This document shows, piece after piece, positions 1-7,672 of a stretch of 14,514 nucleotides of DNA (positions are counted from its first letter, which is position 1; every line of letters begins with the position of its first letter). Source of the stretch: Pseudomonadota bacterium (GTDB taxonomy: Bacteria > Pseudomonadota > Gammaproteobacteria > Burkholderiales > Thiobacillaceae); contig JAJYXA010000314.1 of assembly GCA_021791235.1 (NCBI GenBank), positions 1 to 14,514 of the forward strand. Reading direction: 5' to 3'. The notes below the pieces were generated by a model that was not told the DNA's origin, searched no databases, and saw only the letters and a program-made list of their open reading frames with translations. Made by a program: the position numbers and the translations under genes.

Positions 1-868
1 CGCCCGCCACCTGTCGTTTTCGCGGGCGGCCGAGGAACTGCACCTGTCGCAGCCCGCCGTCTCCATGCAGGTGCGGGGGATCGAGGTCATCCTCGGCCTG
101 CCGCTCACCGAACAGCTGGGGAAGAAGATCTTTCTCACCGAGGCCGGGCGCGAGGTGCTGCACGCCAGCCGCGCCATCACCGCGCGTCTCGACGACCTGC
201 AGGCCAACCTCGCGCAACTGCGCGGCATCGACAGCGGTCGCCTCAATCTCGCCGTGACCTCGACGGTGAACGCCGTCGCCACCGATATCCTGGTGCGGTT
301 TCGCGGCCGGCATCCCGGGGTGTCGATCCACCTGGACGTGTCCAACCGCGAGTCGGTGCTCGAACAGCTCGCCGCCAATCGCATCGATCTCGCCATCATG
401 GGACAGGTGCCGGAAGGACTCGGCCTGGAAGCCACCCGCTTCATGGACAACCCGCTGGTGGCGATCGCCCCGCCCGACCATCCGTTCGTGCAGAAGAAAA
501 AAGTGTCCCTCCGCGACCTGGCTTCCGAGCCCTTTCTGGTGCGGGAAGCCGGCTCCGGCACACGCGCTGCGATGACGCGCTTTTTCGCGGAAAAAGGGCT
601 GGAGCTTCACACCAGCATGGAAATGAGCAGCAACGAGGCGATCAAGCAGGCGGTGCAGGCCGGGCTGGGGCTGGCCATCCTGTCGCTGCAGACGCTGGAG
701 ATGGAACGGGCGCTCGGGCGGCTTGCCGTGCTGAACGTCGAGGGCTTTCCCATCATGCGGCACTGGTACATCGTCCACCGCGCCGACAAGCGGCTGTCGC
801 CGGCGGCGCGGGCGTTCAATAACTTCGTGCTCGACGAGGCGGCGTCATTCATGAAGGCGCGGCCCTAG
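1..868 (+). CDS. cbbR: CbbR, LysR-type regulator of Calvin-cycle genes (5' partial)
   Basis: This is a LysR-family transcriptional activator that controls RuBisCO and Calvin-cycle operons, normally in response to metabolites such as NADPH or RuBP. The reading frame is open from base 2, so about 20 residues of the winged-helix DNA-binding domain are visible (SFSRAAEELHLSQPAVS) and the true start lies left of the window. The effector domain has the hallmarks of CbbR: a MGQVPEGL segment, MDNPLVAIAPPDHPF, FLVREAGSGTR, MEMSSNEAIKQAVQAGLGL and EGFPIMRHWYIVHR. The estimated full length of about 305 residues is near the family norm. The gene ends at a TAG that lies within the CTAG flanking an inserted repeat element; because the 4-base site is duplicated, the original stop is probably unchanged. 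CbbR genes usually diverge from a cbb operon, which would lie to the left. Confidence 0.92.
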   Translation, partial: ARHLSFSRAAEELHLSQPAVSMQVRGIEVILGLPLTEQLGKKIFLTEAGREVLHASRAITARLDDLQANLAQLRGIDSGRLNLAVTSTVNAVATDILVRFRGRHPGVSIHLDVSNRESVLEQLAANRIDLAIMGQVPEGLGLEATRFMDNPLVAIAPPDHPFVQKKKVSLRDLASEPFLVREAGSGTRAAMTRFFAEKGLELHTSMEMSSNEAIKQAVQAGLGLAILSLQTLEMERALGRLAVLNVEGFPIMRHWYIVHRADKRLSPAARAFNNFVLDEAASFMKARP

Positions 869-887
869 CAGCCTGCTGGACTTAAAG
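865..887 (+). repeat. Left terminal inverted repeat of the MITE-like element
   Basis: It begins with CTAGCAGCCTG and ends with GGACTTAAAG. It pairs with 1010-1032, with only two adjacent mismatches. Its CTAG (865-868) includes the stop codon of cbbR (866-868). Confidence 0.85.
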
Positions 888-936
888 GAAATCGGCTGCA
901 AATTTGCCTGACCGGTCCATATTTCGCCGCTTTCTT

Positions 937-959
937 GGGCAATAGAACGACTATTGCCC
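937..959. repeat. Central perfect hairpin inside the MITE-like element
   Basis: GGGCAATAG (937-945) and CTATTGCCC (951-959) form a perfect 9-bp stem with a 5-base loop, AACGA. It has no T-run and so is not a convincing intrinsic terminator. It may act as a structure in the transposable element or in read-through RNA between the convergent cbbR and ATPase genes. Confidence 0.7.
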
Positions 960-1009
960 TGCAAAATCGTCAAAATCTGTCCTCGCCCAGCCAAATTTTC
1001 GCTTCGATT

Positions 1010-1032
1010 CTTTAAGTCCGACAGGCTGCTAG
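1010..1032 (-). repeat. Right terminal inverted repeat of the MITE-like element
   Basis: This is the reverse-complement partner of 865-887. It reads CTTTAAGTCC, GAC, AGGCTGCTAG on the plus strand and ends with the second CTAG (1029-1032). Confidence 0.85.
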
Positions 1033-1172
1033 CGGGTATTTCATCAAGTTCCACCAACCCGCCAATGAGCGCGACAGCCTTGCGAACGAACGGCGGGTGG
1101 GCTCTATGCCGATTTTCCCGCCCTCCCGATTGATGCCGCGCGCGGCGGGAAGGCGTCATGCCAGGACCCGCT

Positions 1173-3845
1173 TCATCTCCTCCAGCGCGCCGCCAGCTTG
1201 CGCGCCTCTTCCAGCACCAGCACGCTGGCGGCGGTGGCGGCGGCCAGCATCCAGTCGCGCGGGCTCAAATCCACGGTGGTGAAAAGGGCCTGGGCCGGCC
1301 CCCAGTGCACGGCCACGGCCTGCAGCGCCAGCACGGCGGCCAGCGCCAGCCACAGCTTGCCGTTGGCGAACAGTTGGCGGTTGAAGGCGCTGCCGGTCTC
1401 GTTGCGCGCGTTCATCACGTTGAAGAACTGGAACAGCACGAAGGTGGTGAAGGCGAGCGTCAGCGCGTGGGCCTCGCCGTTTTCCTCCAGCGCCCACCAG
1501 AACACGGCCAGCGTGCCGACGGCCATGGTCAGGCCGTACTGGGCCAGCCGCCCGAGGCGCGCGCCGGACAGGATGGCCTGCCCCGGCGCTCGCGGCGCCG
1601 CGTCCATGACGCCGGCGCGCGGCGGGTCCACGCCCAGGGCCATGGCGGGCGGGCCGTCCATGATGATGTTGACCCACAGAATCTGGATCGCGGTGAAGGG
1701 CGCGGGCAGGCCCATGAAGGTGGCGGAAGACACGGTGAGGATGGCGCCGATGTTGGTGGAGAGCTGGAAGCGCACGAACTTGACGATGTTCTCGAAGATG
1801 GTGCGGCCTTCCCGCACCGCGCGCACGATGGTGGCGAAGTTGTCGTCGGCGAGCACCATGGCGGCCGCCTCCTTGGTCACCTCGGTGCCGGCGATGCCCA
1901 TGGCCACGCCGATGTCGGCGGTCTTGAGCGCTGGCGCGTCGTTCACCCCGTCGCCGGTCATGGCCACCACATGACCCTGCTCCTTCAGCGCCGCCACGAT
2001 CTTGACCTTGTGCTCGGGCGCCACGCGCGCGAACACGGCCACTCGTTCGATGGTGGCGGCGAGTTCGTGGGCGCTCACCGCATCCAACTCCGCGCCGCTC
2101 ATCACCTCGCCGTGAAGCCCCAGCTCGCGGGCGATGGCGGCGGCGGTGACGCGGTGGTCGCCGGTGATCATCCTGACCGCGATGCCCGCCCGTTTGCACA
2201 AGGCGATGGCCTCCCCGGCCTCGGGCCGGGGCGGATCCTGGATGCCGGCCAGGCCCTGGAAAATCAGATCCGCCACCCAGGACATGAGATCGCCGCCGGG
2301 GTCGAACTCGCGCGCCGGGATGGACTTCGACGCCACCGCCAGCACGCGGAAGGCATGGCCGGCCATGGCCTCGTTTTCCGCCATGAATGCCGTGCGCGCC
2401 GCGTCGTCCAGACCGGTCTCGCCGTCCGGCCCGGCCCAGCGGCTGGAACGCGCCAGCAGCACGTCGGGCGCGCCCTTGACCAGCAGCAGCACCTCCTCGC
2501 CCATATGGTGGAAGGTGGCCATGAACTTGTGCGCGGAATCGAAGGGAACCTCGGCGATGCGAGGACGATGTTCGAGCGCGGCCTCGGGCGCCATCCCGCC
2601 CTTGGCGGCCAGGGCCAGCAACGCCCCTTCGGTCGGGTCGCCGATGAGTTTGCCGTCGCTGATGCGGCTCTCGCTGCACAGGGCCATGGGCAGCAGCAGC
2701 GGTGCGAAGTCGGGCGCCGGGCGGCCGTCGTCGGACGCGATCTCGCCTGCCGCCGTGTAGCCTTCGCCGGAGACCGAAAAGCGCCGCCCGCGATAGAACA
2801 GGGCGCGCGCGGTCATCTGGTTGAGGGTGAGGGTACCGGTCTTGTCGGAGCAGATGATGGTGGTGGAGCCCAGGGTCTCCACGGCGGCGAGTTTCTTGAC
2901 GATGGCGCGTTGCCGCGCCATGCGGTACATGCCCACCGCCAGCGTCACCGTCACCACCGCCGGCAGCCCCTCGGGAATCGCCGCCACCGCCAGCGCCACG
3001 GCGTTGAGCACCGCCTTCGCCACGTCCTGGCCGTAGCCGATGCCCACCACCAGGATGACGGCGATGACCGCCACGGCGATGGCGGCCAGGCGCTTGCCGA
3101 CGCGATCCAGTTCCTTCTGCAGCGGCGTCTCGCCTTCCTCGGCGGCCTCCAGCATGGCCGCCAGCCGCCCCATCTCGGTCGCCATGCCGGTGGCGGTGAC
3201 GAGCAGCTCCGCCCGGCCGCGCGTGACGGTGGTGTTCATGAAGCCCATGTTCACCCGCTCGGCCAGCGGCGCGGCGGCCCCCACCGCTTCGGTGTGCTTG
3301 CCCACCGCCAGCGACTCGCCGGTCAGCGCCGCCTCGTCCACCTCGACGTTGTGCGCGGCCAGGAAACGCCCGTCGGCGGGGATGCGGTCGCCGGCCTCCA
3401 GGAGCACCAGGTCGCCGGGGACCAGCCCGTCCACCTCCACCTCGGTGGTCTGCCCGTCGCGCCGCACCCGCGCCCGGCGCGCGAGCATGCCCTTCAAGGC
3501 GGCCAGGGTCTTTTCTGCGCGGTATTCCTGGTGAAAGCCCAGGGCCGCGTTGAACACCACCACGATCAGGATCACCGCCGCGTCCTTGAGGTCGCCGATG
3601 GCCCCGGCCAGCACGGCCGCGCCGATCAGGACAAAGGTGAGCACGTTCTTGAACTGGTCGAGGAATTTCAGCCAGGCCGGGCGCGGCGGGGTCGAAGCCA
3701 GGAGATTGGGACCGTGCACGGCTAGACGCCGCGCCGCCTCGTCGGGGCTCAGGCCGCGCGAGCGGTCGGCCAGAAGGTCGGCGCAGGCCCGGTCCGCGCT
3801 TTGCGCATGCCAGGGATGGGTCGCGCTGGGTTCTGTCGTCGTCAT
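1173..3845 (-). CDS. P2-type cation-transporting ATPase (Ca2+/Mn2+, SPCA-like)
   Basis: This is a P-type ATPase of 890 residues that pumps a divalent cation, most likely Ca2+ and/or Mn2+, across the inner membrane. In order it shows the N-terminal cation-ATPase domain (about 10-80), the actuator TGES loop (175-178), the M4 motif PEGLP (291-295), the phosphorylation motif DKTGTLT with D334, the nucleotide-binding KGAP (457-460), the hinge TGDGVND (630-636) and a C-terminal helix bundle. M5 reads STNIGAI and M6 reads WVNIIMDGPPAMALG, so the SERCA site-I residues Glu771 and Thr799 are replaced by Ala and Met. The IMDGPPA segment is typical of SPCA pumps. The ATG at 3845 has GATGAGGAC upstream. 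A start ten codons further up, MSRPF, is possible but has no better ribosome site. It is the last gene of the ten-gene block, 49 bases after the DUF6671-like gene. Confidence 0.93.
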   Translation of the reverse strand: MTTTEPSATHPWHAQSADRACADLLADRSRGLSPDEAARRLAVHGPNLLASTPPRPAWLKFLDQFKNVLTFVLIGAAVLAGAIGDLKDAAVILIVVVFNAALGFHQEYRAEKTLAALKGMLARRARVRRDGQTTEVEVDGLVPGDLVLLEAGDRIPADGRFLAAHNVEVDEAALTGESLAVGKHTEAVGAAAPLAERVNMGFMNTTVTRGRAELLVTATGMATEMGRLAAMLEAAEEGETPLQKELDRVGKRLAAIAVAVIAVILVVGIGYGQDVAKAVLNAVALAVAAIPEGLPAVVTVTLAVGMYRMARQRAIVKKLAAVETLGSTTIICSDKTGTLTLNQMTARALFYRGRRFSVSGEGYTAAGEIASDDGRPAPDFAPLLLPMALCSESRISDGKLIGDPTEGALLALAAKGGMAPEAALEHRPRIAEVPFDSAHKFMATFHHMGEEVLLLVKGAPDVLLARSSRWAGPDGETGLDDAARTAFMAENEAMAGHAFRVLAVASKSIPAREFDPGGDLMSWVADLIFQGLAGIQDPPRPEAGEAIALCKRAGIAVRMITGDHRVTAAAIARELGLHGEVMSGAELDAVSAHELAATIERVAVFARVAPEHKVKIVAALKEQGHVVAMTGDGVNDAPALKTADIGVAMGIAGTEVTKEAAAMVLADDNFATIVRAVREGRTIFENIVKFVRFQLSTNIGAILTVSSATFMGLPAPFTAIQILWVNIIMDGPPAMALGVDPPRAGVMDAAPRAPGQAILSGARLGRLAQYGLTMAVGTLAVFWWALEENGEAHALTLAFTTFVLFQFFNVMNARNETGSAFNRQLFANGKLWLALAAVLALQAVAVHWGPAQALFTTVDLSPRDWMLAAATAASVLVLEEARKLAARWRR

Positions 3846-3894
3846 GTTTTTGTCCTCATCGAATGGGCGGGACATGCCGCGCCCATCGGGCGCA

Positions 3895-4764
3895 TCAGGG
3901 ATTGCAATAGTCGCAGCGGCCCGGATCGGCGTGTTCCACGCCAACACGCTCGCGCGTCTCGCGGTGCGCGCACTTGAGGCAGCCGTGGATTTCGGCGCGG
4001 GTTTCCCGCGTCGGCGCGCAGCAGTCGGCGCAGGGCAGGCCGGCCACGCGCTCGACGATCCAGAAGCCCGGCGCGCCGCAGGCCGGACAGGGCGAGCGCA
4101 GTTTCCTCGCCAGATCCTCGGCCGCCAGGCGGATGTTCTCCATGCGCGTGGGATTGGCGTGGGCGCGCACGTCGCTTTCGAGAAAAACCTGGCCGTTCGC
4201 CGATTGCGCCCGCGCCCGGACAAAGGCGGCTTCGAGCGCCGCCCAGGTGGCGATGCCCTTTTCGATGCGCGGGTCGTCCTGGCCTTGCGGGCACAGCACC
4301 AGATGATGCTCGGGGAAGCCGGCCTGGCGGGCAAAATCCTCGGTTGCGCCCCAGTCCGCCGCCAGCGCGTGGGCGAAGTTGGTCTTGCCCTGCGCCACGC
4401 CGGCGATTTCCAGGCCGCGTTCGTCGTCGATGAAAACCAGGATCTCCACGTTCCAGGGGAACATCCCCGCGAACGGGTCCGGCCCGAACGCGCCCTCGCT
4501 GGCCAGCCCCAGCGGCAGGTCGGACAGCTCCATGCCGATGCGCGCCTTCTTGCGCGCCGCTTCGAGCTGCGTGCCGGCGCGCGGGATGTCGCGGCTGAAG
4601 GTGCCGAGGAGGTCGGTGTCGTAGCCGGTCACCCGTTCCACCCGGCAGCCGAGCGCGGGATCGAGCACCGAGGCGATCGCGCCTTCCTTGCCGTGCTGGG
4701 TGAGCAAGGCGATGCGCCGGCCGGCATAGGCGTGGCCCGAATCGTCGGGTGCGGCGCCGGTCAT
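3895..4764 (-). CDS. DUF6671-like protein with C-terminal zinc-ribbon cysteine pairs
   Basis: This is a 289-residue soluble protein that I recognise, with moderate confidence, as the DUF6671 family; its function is unknown. The N-terminal part (about 15-220) is a mixed alpha/beta domain opening with GRRIALLTQHGKEG and containing GKTNFAHALA near 126-135. The C-terminal part carries four cysteine pairs: C226/C229, C245/C248 (with C249), C262/C265 and C284/C287. These should bind two zinc ions as ribbons or a rubredoxin-like knuckle. Its ATG at 4764 overlaps the TGA of the amphi-Trp gene by four bases (ATGA), so the two are probably translationally coupled. It is followed after 49 bases by the P-type ATPase gene. 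No signal peptide or membrane segment is seen. Confidence 0.75.
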   Translation of the reverse strand: MTGAAPDDSGHAYAGRRIALLTQHGKEGAIASVLDPALGCRVERVTGYDTDLLGTFSRDIPRAGTQLEAARKKARIGMELSDLPLGLASEGAFGPDPFAGMFPWNVEILVFIDDERGLEIAGVAQGKTNFAHALAADWGATEDFARQAGFPEHHLVLCPQGQDDPRIEKGIATWAALEAAFVRARAQSANGQVFLESDVRAHANPTRMENIRLAAEDLARKLRSPCPACGAPGFWIVERVAGLPCADCCAPTRETRAEIHGCLKCAHRETRERVGVEHADPGRCDYCNP

Positions 4765-4994
4765 GGGCCCGCCTTTCTCCGCCGCCCGGTCGCCCAGGTG
4801 AGCTGGAACTCGATCTGCTCGACGCCGCCTTCGCGTTCGTGCTCGATACCCACGGCGGCGTCGCGCGGCACGGCGATGCGCTCGCCCGCCACCTGGATGG
4901 AGAAGCGCTCGTCGCGCTCCAAGGCGTCGGCCAGCCGGCGCAGCTTGACGACGAACGCGTTGCGTGAATAGGTCTTCTCGATGTCCCGCTTCAT
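4761..4994 (-). CDS. Amphi-Trp domain protein
   Basis: This is a 77-residue protein that is nearly all one amphi-Trp domain: KRDIEKTYSRNAFVVKLRRL at the start, IQVAGERIAVPRDA in the middle, and EFQLTW with the conserved terminal tryptophan, followed by a basic tail. The family is small, soluble and often found beside stress or metal genes; no reaction is known. The ATG at 4994 is preceded by GGAG at a good distance (ACAGGAGCAAATTTC). The gene ends in a 4-base overlap with the DUF6671-like gene and starts 38 bases after the YqaA-type gene. Confidence 0.85.
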   Translation of the reverse strand: MKRDIEKTYSRNAFVVKLRRLADALERDERFSIQVAGERIAVPRDAAVGIEHEREGGVEQIEFQLTWATGRRRKAGP

Positions 4995-5032
4995 GAAATT
5001 TGCTCCTGTCGGTCGAAATCGAATCGCGCGCC

Positions 5033-5611
5033 TCAGCCGCGATAAAGCAGCGCGCCGGCCGCGACCAGGGCGACGGTCGCCCAACCCAGGCGGTCGATGG
5101 TGCGGTGCAGCGCCGCTTCCATGCGCGCGCCGCCCCATTTCATCAGCCCGGCGACCAGGAAGAAGCGCGACCCGCGCCCGATCAGCGAGGCCAGGGTGAA
5201 GGGCAGCAGCGCCATGGACAGGGCGCCGGCGGCGATGGTGAACATCTTGTAGGGTATGGGCGAAAAACCGGCGACGAAAATCGCCCAGAAACCCCAGCGC
5301 TCGAACCAGCCCACCGCCGCCTGATAGCTGTCCCAATATTGGGATTCGCGCAGCCAGGGCTCGATGGCGTCGAAGGCGAAATAGCCGATGGCGTAGCCGA
5401 ACAGGCCGCCGGCCACCGACGCCAGCGTGGTGATCAACGCGAAGCGCCAGGCCCGCGCCGGATTGGCGAGGCACATGGGCGCAAGCATCACGTCCGGCGG
5501 AATCGGAAAGAACGACGATTCGGCGAAGCTCACTCCGCCCAGATACCGGGGCGCGTGCCGGTGCCGCGACCAAAGCATCGCGCGCCGGTAGAGCGACGAG
5601 AATATCCGCAT
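5033..5611 (-). CDS. YqaA-type membrane protein (VTT/DedA-related)
   Basis: This is a 192-residue polytopic inner-membrane protein of the YqaA family, a short relative of DedA/VTT proteins that are thought to move or scramble lipids or to support envelope homeostasis. Visible hallmarks are FAESSFFPIPPDVMLAPM near residues 29-46, a glycine-rich helix GGLFGYAIGYFAFD, and the second half-repeat AGFSPIPYKMFTIAAG. The start at 5611 lies five bases after the stop of the TerB-DUF697 gene, so the two are co-transcribed. Family membership is clear; the substrate is not known. Confidence 0.88.
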   Translation of the reverse strand: MRIFSSLYRRAMLWSRHRHAPRYLGGVSFAESSFFPIPPDVMLAPMCLANPARAWRFALITTLASVAGGLFGYAIGYFAFDAIEPWLRESQYWDSYQAAVGWFERWGFWAIFVAGFSPIPYKMFTIAAGALSMALLPFTLASLIGRGSRFFLVAGLMKWGGARMEAALHRTIDRLGWATVALVAAGALLYRG

Positions 5612-5616
5612 GGCCG

Positions 5617-6558
5617 TCAGCCGCCGCGCACCATCGCCATGACCCGGCCCAAGTCGAGCGTGCCCGCCTGCTGCTGGATCTGCGGCAGGTATTGCGTCTG
5701 CATCTGCTTGGCGGGGCCGAGCAGGTTCTGGAAGCTGTCGCGCAGCAGCGCCGTGTTCATCACCCGCCCGCCGGCGTAATAGCGCTTGGCCAGCTGGCCC
5801 AAGGCGTAGGTAGTGGCGAAGGAGAAGGCCATGCCGGTGGCCGCGCCGCCGATATTGCCGAAAGTCTTGCCCGCGGCCTTTCCGAGCAGGCCGCCCAGCA
5901 GCTTGCGGCCGAACTGCTCCAGATATTGCGAGGTGAGGCCGACCCCGGCGGCGGCGATGAACTCCTTGATGTGCCCCTGGTCGAGCGCGTAGCCGTGCGC
6001 CTTGCCGATGCCATGCACCATCTTGATCTGCAAGGGGATGATGGCCATCGACGCCCAGGACTGCGGCAGCAGTTCCAGGGCGCCGTTGATGAGGGCGTAA
6101 TTGAGGACGGACTTGTCCAGCTCGGCCTCCGACACCTTCGGCTGGGCCGCCACCACCGGGCCGGGCGCGGGTGCTTCAGACAGCGTGACGATGGCGTCGG
6201 CCTCGCGCTCGAACGCCTCGGCCTGTCCGGCATCGAGCTTGAGCAGGGCTTTCAGCTCGTCCAGAAAGCGCTGCTCGGCCTCGCTCTGGCGGCCGTCGGC
6301 GTCGCACACGCACACCGCCATTTCATAGGCGAGCTGGCGCTCGCCGGGCTCAAGCAGCGCGGCCGCGGCGGCTTCCAGCGTCACGCGCTTGAGCAGCACG
6401 TCCTGGTACAGCCGGGCCAGGTCGGGCGCGCCGGCCTCGGCGGCCAGGGAATCGGCGATGCGGCGGATCTCTTCGCGCTCGCGGTCGTGTTTGGCGCCGT
6501 CGGCGAAGGCGGCATGAAGGGCGATGGCGAGGATGGATTTCTGCTGTTCGGGGTTCAT
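5617..6558 (-). CDS. TerB-like plus DUF697 (YcjF-like) protein
   Basis: This is a 313-residue protein made of two parts. Residues 1-120 are a TerB-like helical domain with the pattern AFADGAKHDREREEI and the second half CVCDADGRQSEAEQRFLDEL; these acidic helices resemble the metal-binding TerB fold of tellurite-resistance systems. An Ala/Pro linker (about 121-145) leads to a DUF697/YcjF-type membrane-associated domain (about 150-290) with NYALINGALELLPQSWASM, QIKMVHGIGKAHGY, GVGLTSQYLEQFGRKLLGG and RYYAGGR. It probably sits at the inner membrane. The ATG at 6558 lies two bases after the stop of the VC0807-type gene. The TerC-type transporter encoded three genes upstream in the same operon fits a Ter-like envelope or metal complex, which is inference. 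Confidence 0.8.
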   Translation of the reverse strand: MNPEQQKSILAIALHAAFADGAKHDREREEIRRIADSLAAEAGAPDLARLYQDVLLKRVTLEAAAAALLEPGERQLAYEMAVCVCDADGRQSEAEQRFLDELKALLKLDAGQAEAFEREADAIVTLSEAPAPGPVVAAQPKVSEAELDKSVLNYALINGALELLPQSWASMAIIPLQIKMVHGIGKAHGYALDQGHIKEFIAAAGVGLTSQYLEQFGRKLLGGLLGKAAGKTFGNIGGAATGMAFSFATTYALGQLAKRYYAGGRVMNTALLRDSFQNLLGPAKQMQTQYLPQIQQQAGTLDLGRVMAMVRGG

Positions 6559-6560
6559 GG

Positions 6561-7256
6561 TCAGGCTTTCGTGGAATGCAGCAAGTCGGTCAGTTTCAGC
6601 CCGGTCAGTTCGCGGATGACGCGGGACAGGTAATACAGCACGAACATCATCATCAGCGTGGACGGCAGGGCGATGGCGGGATAGCTCACGAGCGTGAGCC
6701 GACCGAGTTCCTCGTTGAACGCGGCGCTGCCCGCGGGGCTCACGACGATCCAGGTGGCCAGGAAATAATTCATGGCGGCGGAGAAGAAGAACGTGCCGCC
6801 GAGCATCCAGGTGGCGCGTTGCAGGCGGGCGTCGAAGGCTGGCGCCGCGCCGCGCGCTTCGAGCCGCTCGCGCACCCGCGCCACGTCGAGCAGGGCGGGG
6901 TTGTAGAGCAGGGTCTTGACGAGCGGATAACGGGTGCGGGTGGAGACGACGACGGCGAGGCCGATCAGTCCGGGCACGGCGGCTTCCTTCACCGCCAGCC
7001 ATTGCGTGTCCAGTTGCAGCAGGCCGATGCCGCCGGTGAGCAGGATGCTGACCAGGCCCAGCGCGGCGAACAGGTTGAGCTTGCGCCGCGCAAGAAAATC
7101 CCGCGCGCCCCAGGCCAATGGGAAAGCCAGCGCCAGCAGCAGCGCGTTGACGGCGCCCAGGTTCTCCGGGCCGGAGAGCTTCATCAGGATCAGCGAGGGG
7201 ATGACCAGGGTGACCAGCAGCTCGATCAGCGGATTGGGTTTGGCGGTGTCGGGCAT
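6561..7256 (-). CDS. VC0807-type integral membrane protein
   Basis: This is a 231-residue inner-membrane protein with about six hydrophobic segments. Its opening (NPLIELLVTLVIPSLILMKL, then GAVNALLLALAFPLAWGARD) and the LLTGGIGLLQLD segment match the uncharacterised VC0807 family, sometimes mislabelled as a transporter. No transport signature can be seen. The ATG at 7256 starts eight bases after the rhodanese gene's stop, and the TGA lies two bases from the next ATG, so it is embedded in the operon. Function unknown. Confidence 0.75.
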   Translation of the reverse strand: MPDTAKPNPLIELLVTLVIPSLILMKLSGPENLGAVNALLLALAFPLAWGARDFLARRKLNLFAALGLVSILLTGGIGLLQLDTQWLAVKEAAVPGLIGLAVVVSTRTRYPLVKTLLYNPALLDVARVRERLEARGAAPAFDARLQRATWMLGGTFFFSAAMNYFLATWIVVSPAGSAAFNEELGRLTLVSYPAIALPSTLMMMFVLYYLSRVIRELTGLKLTDLLHSTKA

Positions 7257-7264
7257 GGCGGTAT

Positions 7265-7672
7265 TCAGTTTCGGACGACCGGGTTGTCTTCGCCGATCCA
7301 GCGGGTAATGCCGTTGCGCACGTTGTAGACCTGCGTGTAGCCCTGCTCCGCCAGTTCGCGCGCCAGGGCGTCGGTGCGGCTGCCGGTGCGGCAGATCAGG
7401 ACGACCGGGTCGTCCTTGCCCACCTCGGCGGTAAAGCGTGGCAGGAATTCCGGATGGGGCCGTCCACTTGCGTCAAGATAAGTCAGCGTGCGGCTGCCCT
7501 CCACCACGCCGGTCGATCGCCATTCGTCCGGCCGGCGGATGTCGTACAAAGGCACGCCTTTCGCAGTCAGCGCTTTCAACCCGGCGTTGTCGACGTTGGT
7601 ATAAGGCGGCTCGGCGCAACCGCCGAGGGCAAGCGCAAACAGCGCGGTGCCGAGCAGACAGGGCAGCCTCAT
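7265..7672 (-). CDS. Rhodanese-domain lipoprotein
   Basis: This is a 135-residue single-domain rhodanese that should sit outside the inner membrane. Its N-terminus is a lipoprotein signal (RLPCLLGTALFALALGGC) with lipobox LGGC, giving Cys19 as the lipidated residue. The rhodanese part has YDIRRPDEW (43-51), the active-site loop CRTGSR with Cys94, and NVRNGITRW (117-125). Such domains transfer sulfane sulfur from thiosulfate or persulfides, or sense oxidants; the true donor is unknown. The ATG overlaps the TGA of the TerC-type gene by four bases (ATGA), which implies translational coupling. A periplasmic sulfur carrier would suit a sulfur oxidiser, but this is inference. Confidence 0.88.
   Translation of the reverse strand: MRLPCLLGTALFALALGGCAEPPYTNVDNAGLKALTAKGVPLYDIRRPDEWRSTGVVEGSRTLTYLDASGRPHPEFLPRFTAEVGKDDPVVLICRTGSRTDALARELAEQGYTQVYNVRNGITRWIGEDNPVVRN

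Larger units (their letters stand above)
865..1032. mobile_element. MITE-like non-coding element with terminal inverted repeats and CTAG flanks
   Basis: The ends at 865-887 and 1010-1032 are inverted copies matching at 21 of 23 bases (CTAGCAGCCTG, then CT or TC, then GGACTTAAAG). If CTAG is the target duplication, the element is 869-1028, 160 bp, with 19-bp terminal repeats. No credible coding frame lies inside, and it is AT-richer than its surroundings. A perfect 9-bp hairpin sits in the middle. This architecture fits a miniature inverted-repeat element, or an internally deleted insertion sequence mobilised by a transposase elsewhere. A 4-bp CTAG-type target is known for IS5-group and some other families, but I cannot assign the family. 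It sits exactly at the end of cbbR and before the convergent P-type ATPase gene. Confidence 0.8.

Noticed and set aside
1115..1151. 8-bp inverted repeat TTCCCGCC / GGCGGGAA as terminator of the ATPase gene
   Set aside because: The loop is 21 bases and no T-run follows on either strand, so an intrinsic terminator is not supported.
845..1159. 104-codon minus-strand frame across the repeat element
   Set aside because: It runs through both terminal repeats of the MITE-like element and into the end of cbbR, lacks a ribosome site and matches no family I know.
1156..2679. 507-codon minus-strand frame overlapping the ATPase
   Set aside because: It is a frame-shifted shadow of the ATPase coding sequence, rich in Arg, Gly and His with no recognisable motif.
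1158..3725. Very long open frame of 855 codons on the plus strand
   Set aside because: It is antisense to the P-type ATPase gene, is rich in His, Gly, Arg and Gln without domain features, and arises from high GC in the third codon positions of the real gene.
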